Under the pieces are notes generated by a model. That model saw nothing but the letters and a program-made list of their open reading frames with translations. It did not search any database and was not told where the DNA came from. From Limnohabitans sp. 103DPR2 (GTDB lineage Bacteria > Pseudomonadota > Gammaproteobacteria > Burkholderiales > Burkholderiaceae_C), in contig NZ_CP011834.1 in assembly GCF_001412575.1 (NCBI RefSeq), positions 2,480,001-2,544,000 of the forward strand: a DNA stretch of 64,000 bases, in the 5' to 3' direction. How positions within the stretch are numbered: position 1 is the stretch's first letter; every line of letters starts with the position of its first letter. Of this stretch, positions 39,719 to 48,408 are shown piece by piece. A program made the translations under genes and the position numbers.

Positions 39719-40083
39719 GAGAACTCAAAAGGTTTTAAATTGAAATCAGTATGCCAGTGAACCACACCGCCTTGCTCGGACAAGGTAATTGGGATCAAGC
39801 CGCCATTGCAAGGCCCACCCGCACACGCGCCAGAGTCTGGTCGGTACATGGCGCCATGGGTTGCGCACATCAAAAACTGTCCAGATGCATCGAAGAAGCG
39901 ATTGGGTTGGTAATCCATTTCCATGGCGACATGACTGCACCGATTTAAATAGGCGTGCACCTGCCCCTTGAAGCGAATGGCAAAAGCTCGGCAGGTTTGA
40001 CCGCCGTAAATGACATCAAAAGGCACGGCCAAACCACTGTCAACCAAGTCCTTGGAATTGCACAAAGGAATTGCTTCGCTCAT
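39715..40083 (-). CDS. Rieske [2Fe-2S] domain protein
   Basis: 122 residues, almost entirely one Rieske domain. Cluster ligands are Cys49 and His51 (NRCSHVAMEMD) and Cys73 and His76 (MCATHGAMYRPDSG). There is no signal peptide or membrane helix, so it resembles soluble ferredoxin-type Rieske proteins such as oxygenase partners or NirD-like proteins, but no oxygenase gene is nearby. It overlaps the S49 peptidase gene. The role is unknown; conservation of the locus suggests housekeeping. Confidence 0.88.
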   Translation of the reverse strand: MSEAIPLCNSKDLVDSGLAVPFDVIYGGQTCRAFAIRFKGQVHAYLNRCSHVAMEMDYQPNRFFDASGQFLMCATHGAMYRPDSGACAGGPCNGGLIPITLSEQGGVVHWHTDFNLKPFEFS

Positions 40084-40123
40084 GAAATACCTCTTATCGA
40101 ATCAAATCAAAACACCCGGGGCC

Positions 40124-40798
40124 TCATGCATTCGCCAACAACCATTCATGCAAGGCTGGCACTGAATGCGCCACAAACAGCGGCTTCAAATCATGGAACG
40201 CCGCGGGTTCGTGGGCGCCATAACTCACCCCCACGCTGGCGCAACCGGCATTCAAAGCCATTTGCAAATCATGCGTCGTGTCGCCAATCATGAGTGTTCG
40301 CTCTGGCTCAACGCCAAATTCACGCATCAACTCCTGCAGCATCAGTGGACTGGGTTTGCCGGCCGTTTCGTCTGCTGTTCTTGATCCATCAAAAGCGCCT
40401 TTCAACTCAACAGCATGCAAGGCTTCATTCAAGCCCTTGCGGCTTTTACCCGTAGCAACCGTGAGCCAATGATGACGCTCTTTCAGTGCGGCCAGCATCT
40501 CCAGAACACCCTCAAACAAAATTAAATCATTTTGGTGGGCCATGTAATGGTGTCGGTAGCGCTCCCCCAGTTGGGGGTATTTTTCAACTGGCACATCAGG
40601 GGCTGCATGGGCCAAAGCCTGCATCAAAGCCATGCCAATGACATAGGAGGCCGCCTCCCTCGTTGGCTCCTTGCCCCCTACATCCACCACAGCGCGCTGG
40701 ATGCAGCGGGTGATGATGGCGGTTGAGTCAAACAGCGTGCCATCCCAATCGAAGGCGATCAGGTCAAATTGCCGTGGGCGTTGATTTTGATTTGACAT
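40124..40798 (-). CDS. gph: HAD-family hydrolase, phosphoglycolate phosphatase-like
   Basis: 224 residues. Motif I FDWDGTLFDSTA gives the DxDxT nucleophile, VATGKSRKGL is motif II, and LMIGDTTHDLQMALNAG motif IV. The cap domain is of the Gph/PGMB type. The assignment to phosphoglycolate phosphatase is by resemblance and position beside rluC; substrate is not proven. An ATG nine bases earlier is equally possible. It overlaps the end of rluC by 35 bases. Confidence 0.85.
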   Translation of the reverse strand: MSNQNQRPRQFDLIAFDWDGTLFDSTAIITRCIQRAVVDVGGKEPTREAASYVIGMALMQALAHAAPDVPVEKYPQLGERYRHHYMAHQNDLILFEGVLEMLAALKERHHWLTVATGKSRKGLNEALHAVELKGAFDGSRTADETAGKPSPLMLQELMREFGVEPERTLMIGDTTHDLQMALNAGCASVGVSYGAHEPAAFHDLKPLFVAHSVPALHEWLLANA

Positions 40799-41783
40799 GA
40801 TTTGCATAGAGTTGTAATTCGGGAGGCAGCGGCGATTTCAAGGACACCCGCTTGCCCGTGGCAGGGTGCGTAAATTCCAAACGCCAGGCATGAAGGAACA
40901 TGCGTTTCAAACCTTGCTTGTTTAAATTCTTGTTCCACTCAAAGTCGCCGTACTTGTCATCGCCCGCAATGGGATGACCTTGCGAGGCCAGATGCACTCG
41001 AATCTGGTGAGTTCGTCCAGTTTTGATGGTGACTTCTAGCAAGGTACAGCCTTCCAAGCGCTGCGCCACCTTGACCAAGGTGATGGAGCGCATGCCATCA
41101 GGATCGTCATTCGAGGTCACGCGAACACGCCGCTCGCCATCAGGAAGCAAGTACTTGTGCAGCGAACTGTCGATAACTTTCAGCTTTTCCGGCCAACTTC
41201 CCTGAACAAGAGCTAAATAGGTCTTGCCAGTTTCCCGTTCCCGAAACTGATCTTGAACGTGTTTCAAGGCGCTTCGCTTCTTGGCAACCAACAAAATTCC
41301 ACTGGTTTCACGGTCTAGGCGGTGAACCAACTCCAGCAACTTGGCCTGCGGCCGGGCCTGCCTCAATTGCTCAATCACACCAAAACTAACCCCCGATCCG
41401 CCATGTACCGCCACGCCAGCGGGCTTATCGATGGCCATCAAAGCGTCGTCTTCTAACAACAGTGGAAATTCACGTCCCGGCGCCGGTCTGGCCGCCTTTT
41501 CTGCCACTTTGTCGGAAATCCGGACAGGGGGAAGTCTGACCACATCACCGCTCTCAATTCGGGTGTCGGCCGAGGCGCGGCCCTTGTTAATCCTCACTTC
41601 GCCGCTGCGAATGATCCGGTAAATGTGGGTTTTGGGAACCCCTTTGAGGTGACGAATGAGAAAGTTGTCCAGCCGCTGGCCCGCCGACTCTTCATCGACG
41701 GTCAACCATTTCACTTCCAAAGCCGGATTTGTGCTCGGGGAAGTGGTCGATTGGGAGGCTTGGGGCCCTATAATGTGATTCAC
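40764..41783 (-). CDS. rluC: 23S rRNA pseudouridine synthase RluC
   Basis: Modifies 23S rRNA U955, U2504 and U2580. It is 339 residues from a GTG start: an S4 RNA-binding domain (about 32-95: QRLDNFLIRHLKGVPKTHIY) and a catalytic domain with the aspartate in ELVHRLDRETSGILLVAKK and GRTHQIRVHLASQGHPIAGD. The first ~25 residues are low-complexity and lack a ribosome site, so a start nearer EVKWLTVDEES is possible. It is divergent from rne, the usual arrangement of rluC and rne. Confidence 0.93.
   Translation of the reverse strand: MNHIIGPQASQSTTSPSTNPALEVKWLTVDEESAGQRLDNFLIRHLKGVPKTHIYRIIRSGEVRINKGRASADTRIESGDVVRLPPVRISDKVAEKAARPAPGREFPLLLEDDALMAIDKPAGVAVHGGSGVSFGVIEQLRQARPQAKLLELVHRLDRETSGILLVAKKRSALKHVQDQFRERETGKTYLALVQGSWPEKLKVIDSSLHKYLLPDGERRVRVTSNDDPDGMRSITLVKVAQRLEGCTLLEVTIKTGRTHQIRVHLASQGHPIAGDDKYGDFEWNKNLNKQGLKRMFLHAWRLEFTHPATGKRVSLKSPLPPELQLYANHVKSKSTPTAI
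41769..41774 (+). promoter_or_regulatory. Candidate -10 of the rne promoter (TATAAT)
   Basis: An exact TATAAT reading toward rne, but with a poor -35 at the 17-base spacing (GTCGAT). If used, rne mRNA would have a leader of about 530 nt. It lies just inside the 5' end of the divergent rluC gene. Confidence 0.35.
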
Positions 41784-42310
41784 CGGCGTTGTGCTGTAAG
41801 TGGTTGATTTGAATGGAAATGAATTCCTGATGACAGGAGTTTAGTTCACTCTCCACCCACATACGCCGTAAGTTCGATGCCGCCATGAGCGAAATCTGCA
41901 GACTGAAGGCCAGGGCCAACAGTGGCAGACCACCTTTTTGGTTGGACCGATGCTTTGAAACCCAGATACGGAATATTTTTATTCAGTAGCTTTTCAGCTA
42001 CTGAACGGATTGAGTCGAAATGAGTGTGTTGTTTGGATCTTTGCTGTCTTTTCTGCAGTGGCTGTTTGCGCCACTGGAGACACCATTGCCTGCGCGCACC
42101 CACAGCCTCGACGCTTCCACGCGCCCCTGTCCACATTCCTGCGACTCATTTGCGCACATGAATGTCGGACTCTTTTGGCAATTCCCTTCGTTTCGAACGT
42201 CAGTCTCGGCACCGTTGGCTCCTTGAGAGCTGGTTGTTAAACAGGTGATCCGGCCCCAACGCCAAGCATGGCGGGGTGGGTATTGCTGACACATAAAGAA
42301 GGGATGCATC
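41784..42310 (+). other. Long non-coding region between rluC and rne (probable rne leader)
   Basis: 527 bases with no believable gene; small frames on both strands lack ribosome sites or family features. It holds a perfect hairpin at 41982-42005 and, just before the start codon, AAGGGA at a good distance from the rne ATG. Long, structured leaders are known for rne in gammaproteobacteria, where RNase E binds them to control its own mRNA; a like role here is inference from position and structure. Confidence 0.6.
41982..42005 (+). promoter_or_regulatory. Perfect hairpin in the rne leader
   Basis: TTCAGTAGC and GCTACTGAA form nine uninterrupted base pairs around a six-base loop TTTTCA, about 305 bases upstream of the rne ATG. 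There is no T-run after it, so it is not a terminator. It is a candidate for an RNase E autoregulatory stem-loop. Confidence 0.5.
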
Positions 42311-45208
42311 ATGAAACGGATGCTGATCAACGCCACGCAGGCTGAAGAACGCCGCTTGGCCATCGTCGATGGACAAAAACTCCTCGACTACGAAATTGAA
42401 ATTGAAGGCCGCGAACAACGCAAGGGCAACATTTACAAAGCAGTTGTCACACGCGTCGAGCCCTCCCTCGAAGCTTGCTTCGTTGACTACGGTGAAGAGC
42501 GTCACGGCTTCTTGCCCTTCAAAGAAATCTCTCGCCAATACTTCGCCGAAGGTGTTTCTGTTAGCCAAGCCCGCATCAACGATGTGATTCGCGAAGGCCA
42601 AGAACTCTTGGTGCAAGTTGAAAAAGAAGAACGTGGCAACAAGGGCGCAGCCCTCACCACCTTCATCAGCTTGGCTGGCCGCTATGTGGTCTTGATGCCC
42701 AACAACCCCCGCGGTGGCGGTGTCAGCCGACGCATTGAGGGCGACGACCGCGCTGAACTCAAAGAAGCCATGGACCAGTTGGAATATCCCAAAGGGATGT
42801 CCATCATTGCCCGCACCGCCGGCATTGGTCGCAGCGCACCAGAGCTCCAATGGGACTTGAACTACTTGCTCAAATTGTGGTCTGCTATCGATGGTGCAAC
42901 GCAAGGCGGCAAAGGTGCCTTCCTGATTTACCAAGAGTCCAGTTTGGTGATTCGCGCCATTCGCGATTACTTCAACAGCGACATCGGCGACATTCTGATC
43001 GACACCGATGACATCTACGAACAAGCTCAGCAATTCATGAGCCACGTGATGCCTGAGTTCGCGCCGCGTGTGAAGCGTTACCGCGACGATGCACCCTTGT
43101 TCAGCCGCTTCCAAATTGAGCATCAAATTGAATCGGCTTATGCACGTACCGTGCAGCTGCCATCTGGCGGCGCCATCGTGATTGACCACACTGAAGCTTT
43201 GGTTTCAGTGGACGTCAACTCTGCACGCGCCATCAAAGGCGGCGACATTGAAGAAACTGCTACACGTACCAACCTTGAAGCTGCCGACGAAGTGGCACGC
43301 CAAATGCGCTTGCGCGACTTGGGCGGCCTGATCGTGATCGACTTCATTGACATGGAAGAGTCACGCAACCGCCGCGAAGTGGAAAACCGCTTGCGCGATG
43401 CATTGCGCCAAGACCGTGCCCGAGTTCAGTTTGGTTCCATCAGCAAATTTGGCTTGATGGAAATGAGCCGACAGCGTTTGAAGCCCGCCTTGTCAGAAGG
43501 CTCTTCAATCCCCTGCCCTCGTTGCGGTGGCTCTGGCCATGTGCGCGACACCGAGAGCTCGGCTTTGCAAATTTTGCGCATCATCCAAGAAGAGTCCATG
43601 AAGGACAATACCGCCGCAGTGCACGCCCAAGTGCCTGTCGAAGTGGCCTCTTTCTTGTTGAACGAAAAGCGCCCTGAAATTGCCAAGATTGAATTGAAAC
43701 AACGCATCAATGTGTTGTTGGTGCCCAATAAATCTTTGGAAACACCGCACTACAAACTCGAGCGCTTGAAGCACGACGACCCCCGTTTGGACAACATCGA
43801 AGCCAGCTACACCATGGCTGAAGAAGTCGAAGATCCAACCACGGTGACACGTCGCTCACAAGAGCCCACTAACCGTCAAACACCGGTCATCAAAGGCGTA
43901 TTGCCTGACGCACCAGCGCCAGCCTCATTGCCAAAAGCTGAGACGGCCAAACCCGCCAAGCCTCATGCAGGCAAGGCTGAAGCCAAAGCTGAAAGCAGCG
44001 GCGGTTTCTTTGGGTGGTTGAAGCGCTTGTTTGGCGGCGACACTGAAGCCAAGACTGAACCTGCGAAAAACGTTGGCAAGCGTGGCGATCGCGCTGGCAA
44101 AGAAGGCGAACGCACTGAACGTGGCGAGCGCAACGGCGAACGCCGTGGCGGCCGAGGTGGCCGTGGCGGCCGTCGTGGTGATCGCAACGATCGTGGCGAC
44201 CGCAGCGATGCAGAGCGTAGCGACAAAGGTGAGCGCAACAATGAGCGCACTGAAGGTCAGGAAACACGCGCACCTCGCGAAAACGGCGGCAACCGCCGCG
44301 GCGGCGAACGCAATGAGCGTGGTGGCCAACGCGGCGAACGCCGTGAAAACGGCAACAACCTTGCCGGCCAATCTGCAGATGCCAGCAACGTCAGTGCGGA
44401 TGCTTCTGAATTGAACAATTCAGAACAGCGCAACGAGTCGCGCGGTGAACGCGCACCTCGCGGTGAAGGTCGTCGTGAACGCGGTGAAGGCCGCCGTGAG
44501 CGTGGTGATCGCGGCGAGCGACGCAACCAAGATGGCAATCGCCCCAATGCATCTGCAGACAATGCAGACCCATTGGCACCCGCCCAAGGCTTGACCAACG
44601 ACAACACCTCAGATGCAACTTCGCAAGAAGAGCGCACTGACGGCAATCAAGGCACGCCAGAACGCAGAGAGCGTCGATCACGTGATCGTTACGGTCGCGA
44701 CCGCAGAGAGCGCAATACCGGCGCTGACAGCACCGCAACTGATGAAGCCCATGCAGCCCCCGCCGAAAACACTTCAGCGGATCAGGCACACGAAGCAGAA
44801 GCGCCTGCAACGCGTTCATACTTTGATCGCGCGTCTGCGCCTGCAGCGGCAACGACGCCTGCCTCAGTGCAATCTGCAGAATCCACAAGCATCACACCAG
44901 CAGCCCCCGCTGCTGCACCTGCAACTGCGACATCTGCATCCTCGCCTACAACAGCACCCGCAGGTTTGCCCAAAGTGCAAACCTATGTGTTGCCCGTTGC
45001 AAGTTTGATTGAAGTGGCAGAAGGCTCTGGCTTGAAGTGGGTCAACTCAGATCCTGAGAAGATTGCGCAAGCGCAAGCAGCCATTGCCGCAGAACCCAAG
45101 CCTGTGCACGTTCCTCGCGAGCGCCCACCTGCAGTGGTGATTGACGAAGGTCCCTTGGTCTTGGTGGAAACACGCAAAGACCTGAACAACCTGAACCTGC
45201 CCTTTTAA
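42311..45208 (+). CDS. rne: Ribonuclease E
   Basis: Essential endoribonuclease for mRNA decay and rRNA/tRNA processing. It is 965 residues. The catalytic half has an S1 domain (about 38-120), a 5'-sensor/RNase H-like region, the metal-binding aspartates D301 (SVDVNSARA) and D344 (VIDFIDMEE) and the zinc-link C402/C405 in CPRCGGSGH. The scaffold half has an amphipathic membrane-targeting helix (GGFFGWLKRLFGG, about 563-575), a long Arg/Glu/Gly-rich disordered region with repeated RGER-like units (about 590-810), an Ala/Pro-rich part, and a conserved C-terminal segment ending LVETRKDLNNLNLPF. The ATG has AAGGGA seven bases upstream. Terminated by a strong hairpin. Confidence 0.97.
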   Translation: MKRMLINATQAEERRLAIVDGQKLLDYEIEIEGREQRKGNIYKAVVTRVEPSLEACFVDYGEERHGFLPFKEISRQYFAEGVSVSQARINDVIREGQELLVQVEKEERGNKGAALTTFISLAGRYVVLMPNNPRGGGVSRRIEGDDRAELKEAMDQLEYPKGMSIIARTAGIGRSAPELQWDLNYLLKLWSAIDGATQGGKGAFLIYQESSLVIRAIRDYFNSDIGDILIDTDDIYEQAQQFMSHVMPEFAPRVKRYRDDAPLFSRFQIEHQIESAYARTVQLPSGGAIVIDHTEALVSVDVNSARAIKGGDIEETATRTNLEAADEVARQMRLRDLGGLIVIDFIDMEESRNRREVENRLRDALRQDRARVQFGSISKFGLMEMSRQRLKPALSEGSSIPCPRCGGSGHVRDTESSALQILRIIQEESMKDNTAAVHAQVPVEVASFLLNEKRPEIAKIELKQRINVLLVPNKSLETPHYKLERLKHDDPRLDNIEASYTMAEEVEDPTTVTRRSQEPTNRQTPVIKGVLPDAPAPASLPKAETAKPAKPHAGKAEAKAESSGGFFGWLKRLFGGDTEAKTEPAKNVGKRGDRAGKEGERTERGERNGERRGGRGGRGGRRGDRNDRGDRSDAERSDKGERNNERTEGQETRAPRENGGNRRGGERNERGGQRGERRENGNNLAGQSADASNVSADASELNNSEQRNESRGERAPRGEGRRERGEGRRERGDRGERRNQDGNRPNASADNADPLAPAQGLTNDNTSDATSQEERTDGNQGTPERRERRSRDRYGRDRRERNTGADSTATDEAHAAPAENTSADQAHEAEAPATRSYFDRASAPAAATTPASVQSAESTSITPAAPAAAPATATSASSPTTAPAGLPKVQTYVLPVASLIEVAEGSGLKWVNSDPEKIAQAQAAIAAEPKPVHVPRERPPAVVIDEGPLVLVETRKDLNNLNLPF

Positions 45209-45226
45209 ATCATAAGAACAGGCATG

Positions 45227-45255
45227 AAAAAAGGGACCTTCGGGTCCCTTTTTTT
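45227..45255. terminator. Bidirectional terminator between rne and hemY
   Basis: A 12-bp stem AAAAAAGGGACC / GGTCCCTTTTTT closed by the stable TTCG tetraloop, with A and T runs at both ends. It serves rne on the plus strand and hemY, whose stop codon touches it, on the minus strand. Confidence 0.94.
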
Positions 45256-46541
45256 CAATCCATCGCAGCTTTTTTCAAAGCTTGCAATGCAGCTGCGACA
45301 TCCTCTCGCTGCTCTGCCAATTCTGCAACCGCACGCCAAGCTTGGCGCCGCAATTGTGGGTCTTCCAATGCAGGCGCAGCTTGCGCCAACAAGACTTGCG
45401 CCTTGCCCCACAGCTGTCGCTTTTGACACAAGCGACCCGCTAAGAACTGAAGCAAGGCATCACGTGGATTGGCTTTTTGAGCTGTCTCAATCGACACCAA
45501 CCATTCGCGCTCTTCTGGGGTGTCTTGTCCCGTGAAACTCAAATCCAGCGTTTGGACCAGCTTCAGCTGCTGCGCCTTGGACAATGCTTTGTTGTTGGGC
45601 TGCAGTTTGTTCCAAATCGGTTTGAGCCAGGTTCTTGCTACGGCTGGATCACCTTTCAATTGGAGCCAATGCTGCGCCGCTTGAATGGCCAAATCGCTGG
45701 ACTGCCGCTGCGCTTCACCCAGGCGTGTCCAGAGTCTTTGCAACTGACCCAATTCATGCGTTTTGGCAATCAACTCAAAGACCAAACTGCGGACCATGCT
45801 TTCAGCCGCTTCTGTTGTAAAGGCCCTGTGTTTGATCAACAACAATGCAGTGTCCAAAGCTTGAGAAGGTTCTCCCGCCAATCGCGCCGCCTTTAAACGC
45901 AAACGCATGGCCAACGTGCGGCGTGAGACGCCTTGTGGCAAGCGGTCTAACCAGAGGAGGCTCTCGGCGGCATCGCGATCGTCGAGTGACCACCGCGCAG
46001 CGCGCAACATGGCGCCCTCCATCAGAGATTGCCTCAGCCCTGCATGACCCGACATAGGTTCTTGCAAGGCCGCATCGAGATGGCCCTGCCTTGCAGCCTT
46101 GTCTTGCAGCGCGTGTGCTGATTCTGCAGCCAAGATGTGCGCCACGCTGCGAAGTGCGCCGGCATGCTCCAACACTTCGCCGGTTTCACTCAAGGACTTC
46201 TCGCGCACTAAAACCAATTCAGCGGATTTTCGGGCACGCAAAAACCGACCCTCCATGAATTGCGCCATCCCCTCCAACAAGGCGGCATGGGCTGCACGCT
46301 CCTTTTGTTGCATGCGCCAACGTTTGGCTTGCCTTGGCAGCTCAAACAGTGCCGTCAAAGCGCGCTGGGCCCAGTGCATGGTGAGCAAAATCAGCACCAG
46401 TCCAAACAAGACCAGGTTCAGGGAAACGTCAACGCGGTAGGGGGTCCAAAAAATGGACACGGTGCCCACATTGTTGGACGCCAACAAAGCGGAGGCCACA
46501 GCCACCGCAAACAAACTCATGAGCCAAAGAGCAGCACGCAT
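45255..46541 (-). CDS. hemY: HemY-like haem-biosynthesis-associated membrane protein
   Basis: 428 residues: two N-terminal transmembrane helices (about 3-22 and 38-60) followed by a cytoplasmic all-helical TPR-type domain with repeated A/L-rich helices (for example WLDRLPQGVSRRTLAMRLRLKAARLAG). The HemY family is found with hemC/hemD in proteobacteria; its biochemical role is unproven. This is not the oxygen-dependent protoporphyrinogen oxidase that shares the name. Six bases separate it from hemX; last gene of hemC-hemD-hemX-hemY. Confidence 0.9.
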   Translation of the reverse strand: MRAALWLMSLFAVAVASALLASNNVGTVSIFWTPYRVDVSLNLVLFGLVLILLTMHWAQRALTALFELPRQAKRWRMQQKERAAHAALLEGMAQFMEGRFLRARKSAELVLVREKSLSETGEVLEHAGALRSVAHILAAESAHALQDKAARQGHLDAALQEPMSGHAGLRQSLMEGAMLRAARWSLDDRDAAESLLWLDRLPQGVSRRTLAMRLRLKAARLAGEPSQALDTALLLIKHRAFTTEAAESMVRSLVFELIAKTHELGQLQRLWTRLGEAQRQSSDLAIQAAQHWLQLKGDPAVARTWLKPIWNKLQPNNKALSKAQQLKLVQTLDLSFTGQDTPEEREWLVSIETAQKANPRDALLQFLAGRLCQKRQLWGKAQVLLAQAAPALEDPQLRRQAWRAVAELAEQREDVAAALQALKKAAMD

Positions 46542-46547
46542 GGTGGT

Positions 46548-47612
46548 TTACTTTCCAGCTGACGCAGTGGCCAAGGCTGCCAGCGAACCATCCAAACGGG
46601 GGATGGGGCTGCCCTTGCTGAGGCTTTGCGCTTTGTCCAACAACTGCAAAGCTTGCTGCGTTTTGCGCGCACTGGGATCGAAGTATTTTTTAAGGGACAC
46701 CGAGACGGCTTGCAAGTCTGACTTGGCTGTATCGCCCTGACGCGCCAGCAAACTCAAGCGCGCATTGAGCAATTTCAACTTGAGGTTTTCACGCAAAAAG
46801 AAGCCTTGCTCAGGCGCCAACAATGCGGCTTCTGGGCTGTCGATGCGGCTGACGCGCAACAAGCCGCGAGCTTCCACCAAGACACGCTCCAACGCCTGTT
46901 TCCACCAAGGGGCATTGACAGGGATACCCGCAGTTGCGTTTTCCACAGGTTTGATGGCCGTGGTTTGGGGGCGATTGTTGTCAATGGCCAAAGGCAACTC
47001 ATCGGCCATGGCCACCAAATCGTCCAGCACCAGCAACATGCCAGGCAAGTCTGTGATTTGGGCAGATTTAACAGTCTCTAAATCGCGGTCAATGGCGCGC
47101 TGAATGGTCATCAAGCGAGGATTGGACGCGCGGTGCAATCGCTGTTGGGCTGTTTTCAATGCGCCCAACAAAGGCTCTAAGCTGCTGGTCAATTGCGCTT
47201 GTTGTTGCGCCAAGCGCAGCGACGATTCAATGTCCAACACCAGATTTTCATCTCGTGAGCGCGACAAGGATTGAATCAATTCTTCCAATTGCGCACGTTG
47301 CAAAGCGGCCTCACCCAAGCGTGACTCAACCAAGGCCATTCGCGCCGCACTGTCTTTGACACTGTCTTGTGCTTGTTTGGCCCAAGCTTTGGCTTCTAAG
47401 GATTGCTGACCTGCATCGGCACTTTGCCTTGCCAACTGACCTTGAATGCGGGATAACTTTTCCCATAGCAAAGCACTGAAGGCAACGGCCAAACCCGCTA
47501 AAACCAAAGGCACCCAAAATGTCATTGGGCGTCGGGCGTGCAACTCAGCCTTTGGGGCAGGCTGCAATGGGGCTGCAGAATCGGGCGAGGCGGTAGGTTG
47601 TTCAGTGCTCAT
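46548..47612 (-). CDS. hemX: HemX-family membrane protein
   Basis: 354 residues: a proline/alanine-rich cytoplasmic N-terminus, one transmembrane helix (about 30-49), then a long coiled-coil periplasmic domain (EKLSRIQGQLARQSADAG onward) typical of HemX. Often labelled uroporphyrin-III C-methyltransferase, but no SAM-binding methylase motifs are visible, so I would not assign that activity. The ATG overlaps the hemD stop by four bases; cotranscribed with hemD and hemY. Confidence 0.9.
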   Translation of the reverse strand: MSTEQPTASPDSAAPLQPAPKAELHARRPMTFWVPLVLAGLAVAFSALLWEKLSRIQGQLARQSADAGQQSLEAKAWAKQAQDSVKDSAARMALVESRLGEAALQRAQLEELIQSLSRSRDENLVLDIESSLRLAQQQAQLTSSLEPLLGALKTAQQRLHRASNPRLMTIQRAIDRDLETVKSAQITDLPGMLLVLDDLVAMADELPLAIDNNRPQTTAIKPVENATAGIPVNAPWWKQALERVLVEARGLLRVSRIDSPEAALLAPEQGFFLRENLKLKLLNARLSLLARQGDTAKSDLQAVSVSLKKYFDPSARKTQQALQLLDKAQSLSKGSPIPRLDGSLAALATASAGK

Positions 47613-48391
47613 GCCAGCGATTTTATAGATGCCAGCATGGAACGGATACCCGGCGCAGCAATTGACACTTGCTGCCAGCCAGATTTCTGGGCCAATTGGG
47701 CCATGCGAGGGTGTGTCACCACCGCCTTGGCCTTGGACCAGTCAATGCCGGGGCACTGTGACATCAGACTCTCAATGGCTGCGGAGCTGCTGAACAACCA
47801 CACCGCACCCTGGGCCACGTAAGCCGAGGCCTGCGCCTGCAGCACCGGCGAGAGCAAGGTGGGCAAGCGCCGATATGCGGCAACAGCTTGAACATTCACT
47901 TGAGCGTTTTCAAGTTGTTGCGCCAACCAATCACGACCTGCAATGGCGCCTGATTCGTCGGCCCCCCGAATGAACAGCACGCACATGCCCGGGGTCACTT
48001 GGCCAGAAACCACTTGCCAAAGCGACTCCGAATCCAATTGCGCAGCAAGGCTCGAAGGTTGATCGATTTGACTTTCTGGAATACCGCAAGCTTTGAGCGC
48101 TGCCGCAGTGCCTGGGCCGGTACACCAAGCGCGAGCCCCTTGTTGAAAGTGCGTCAGCCATTCGGGTGATTCGGCCAAGGCTTTGGCCAAAAAGCGCACA
48201 GCATTGGCACTGACAAACATCACTGCCTGACTTTGCAACACAAGTTCAGCCGCTTTTTTGGCTTCTGGTGCCGCCATGAAGTCGGACAAATCGAGTAAGG
48301 GGAACAGACTGACCTTGAAACCCGCTTCTTCCAAAGAGCCCGCCCAAGATGCAGCATCTTGTTCTGGCCGGGTGATGATGACCTGCTGCAT
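47609..48391 (-). CDS. hemD: Uroporphyrinogen-III synthase (HemD)
   Basis: Cyclises hydroxymethylbilane to uroporphyrinogen III. It is 260 residues from the ATG giving MQQVIITRPEQD, which matches where the family begins. Later segments include MFVSANAVRFL and AVWLFSSSAAIESLM. The family is poorly conserved, so context matters: it lies directly after hemC. A TTG at 48412, overlapping the hemC TGA as TTGA and preceded by GAGGTGG, would add seven residues and is a real alternative because its ribosome site is better. Confidence 0.9.
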   Translation of the reverse strand: MQQVIITRPEQDAASWAGSLEEAGFKVSLFPLLDLSDFMAAPEAKKAAELVLQSQAVMFVSANAVRFLAKALAESPEWLTHFQQGARAWCTGPGTAAALKACGIPESQIDQPSSLAAQLDSESLWQVVSGQVTPGMCVLFIRGADESGAIAGRDWLAQQLENAQVNVQAVAAYRRLPTLLSPVLQAQASAYVAQGAVWLFSSSAAIESLMSQCPGIDWSKAKAVVTHPRMAQLAQKSGWQQVSIAAPGIRSMLASIKSLA

Positions 48392-48408
48392 GCCGGTGGA
48401 GAGCAGGC

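Noticed and set aside
41994..42240. Several small open frames in the rluC-rne gap
   Set aside because: They overlap each other on both strands, lack ribosome sites and show no protein-like features; the region is better read as a leader.
42200..43189. 329-residue open frame antisense to the start of rne
   Set aside because: Covers the conserved S1 domain of rne in reverse; no motif and no plausible start signal.
44050..44560. Repeat-rich stretch that might be taken for a repeat array or CRISPR
   Set aside because: The repeats are degenerate codons for Arg/Glu/Gly in the RNase E scaffold; no constant repeat length or unique spacers.
46548..47612. HemX as a uroporphyrinogen-III methyltransferase
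   Set aside because: No SAM-binding or tetrapyrrole-methylase motifs; the sequence is a membrane-anchored coiled-coil protein.
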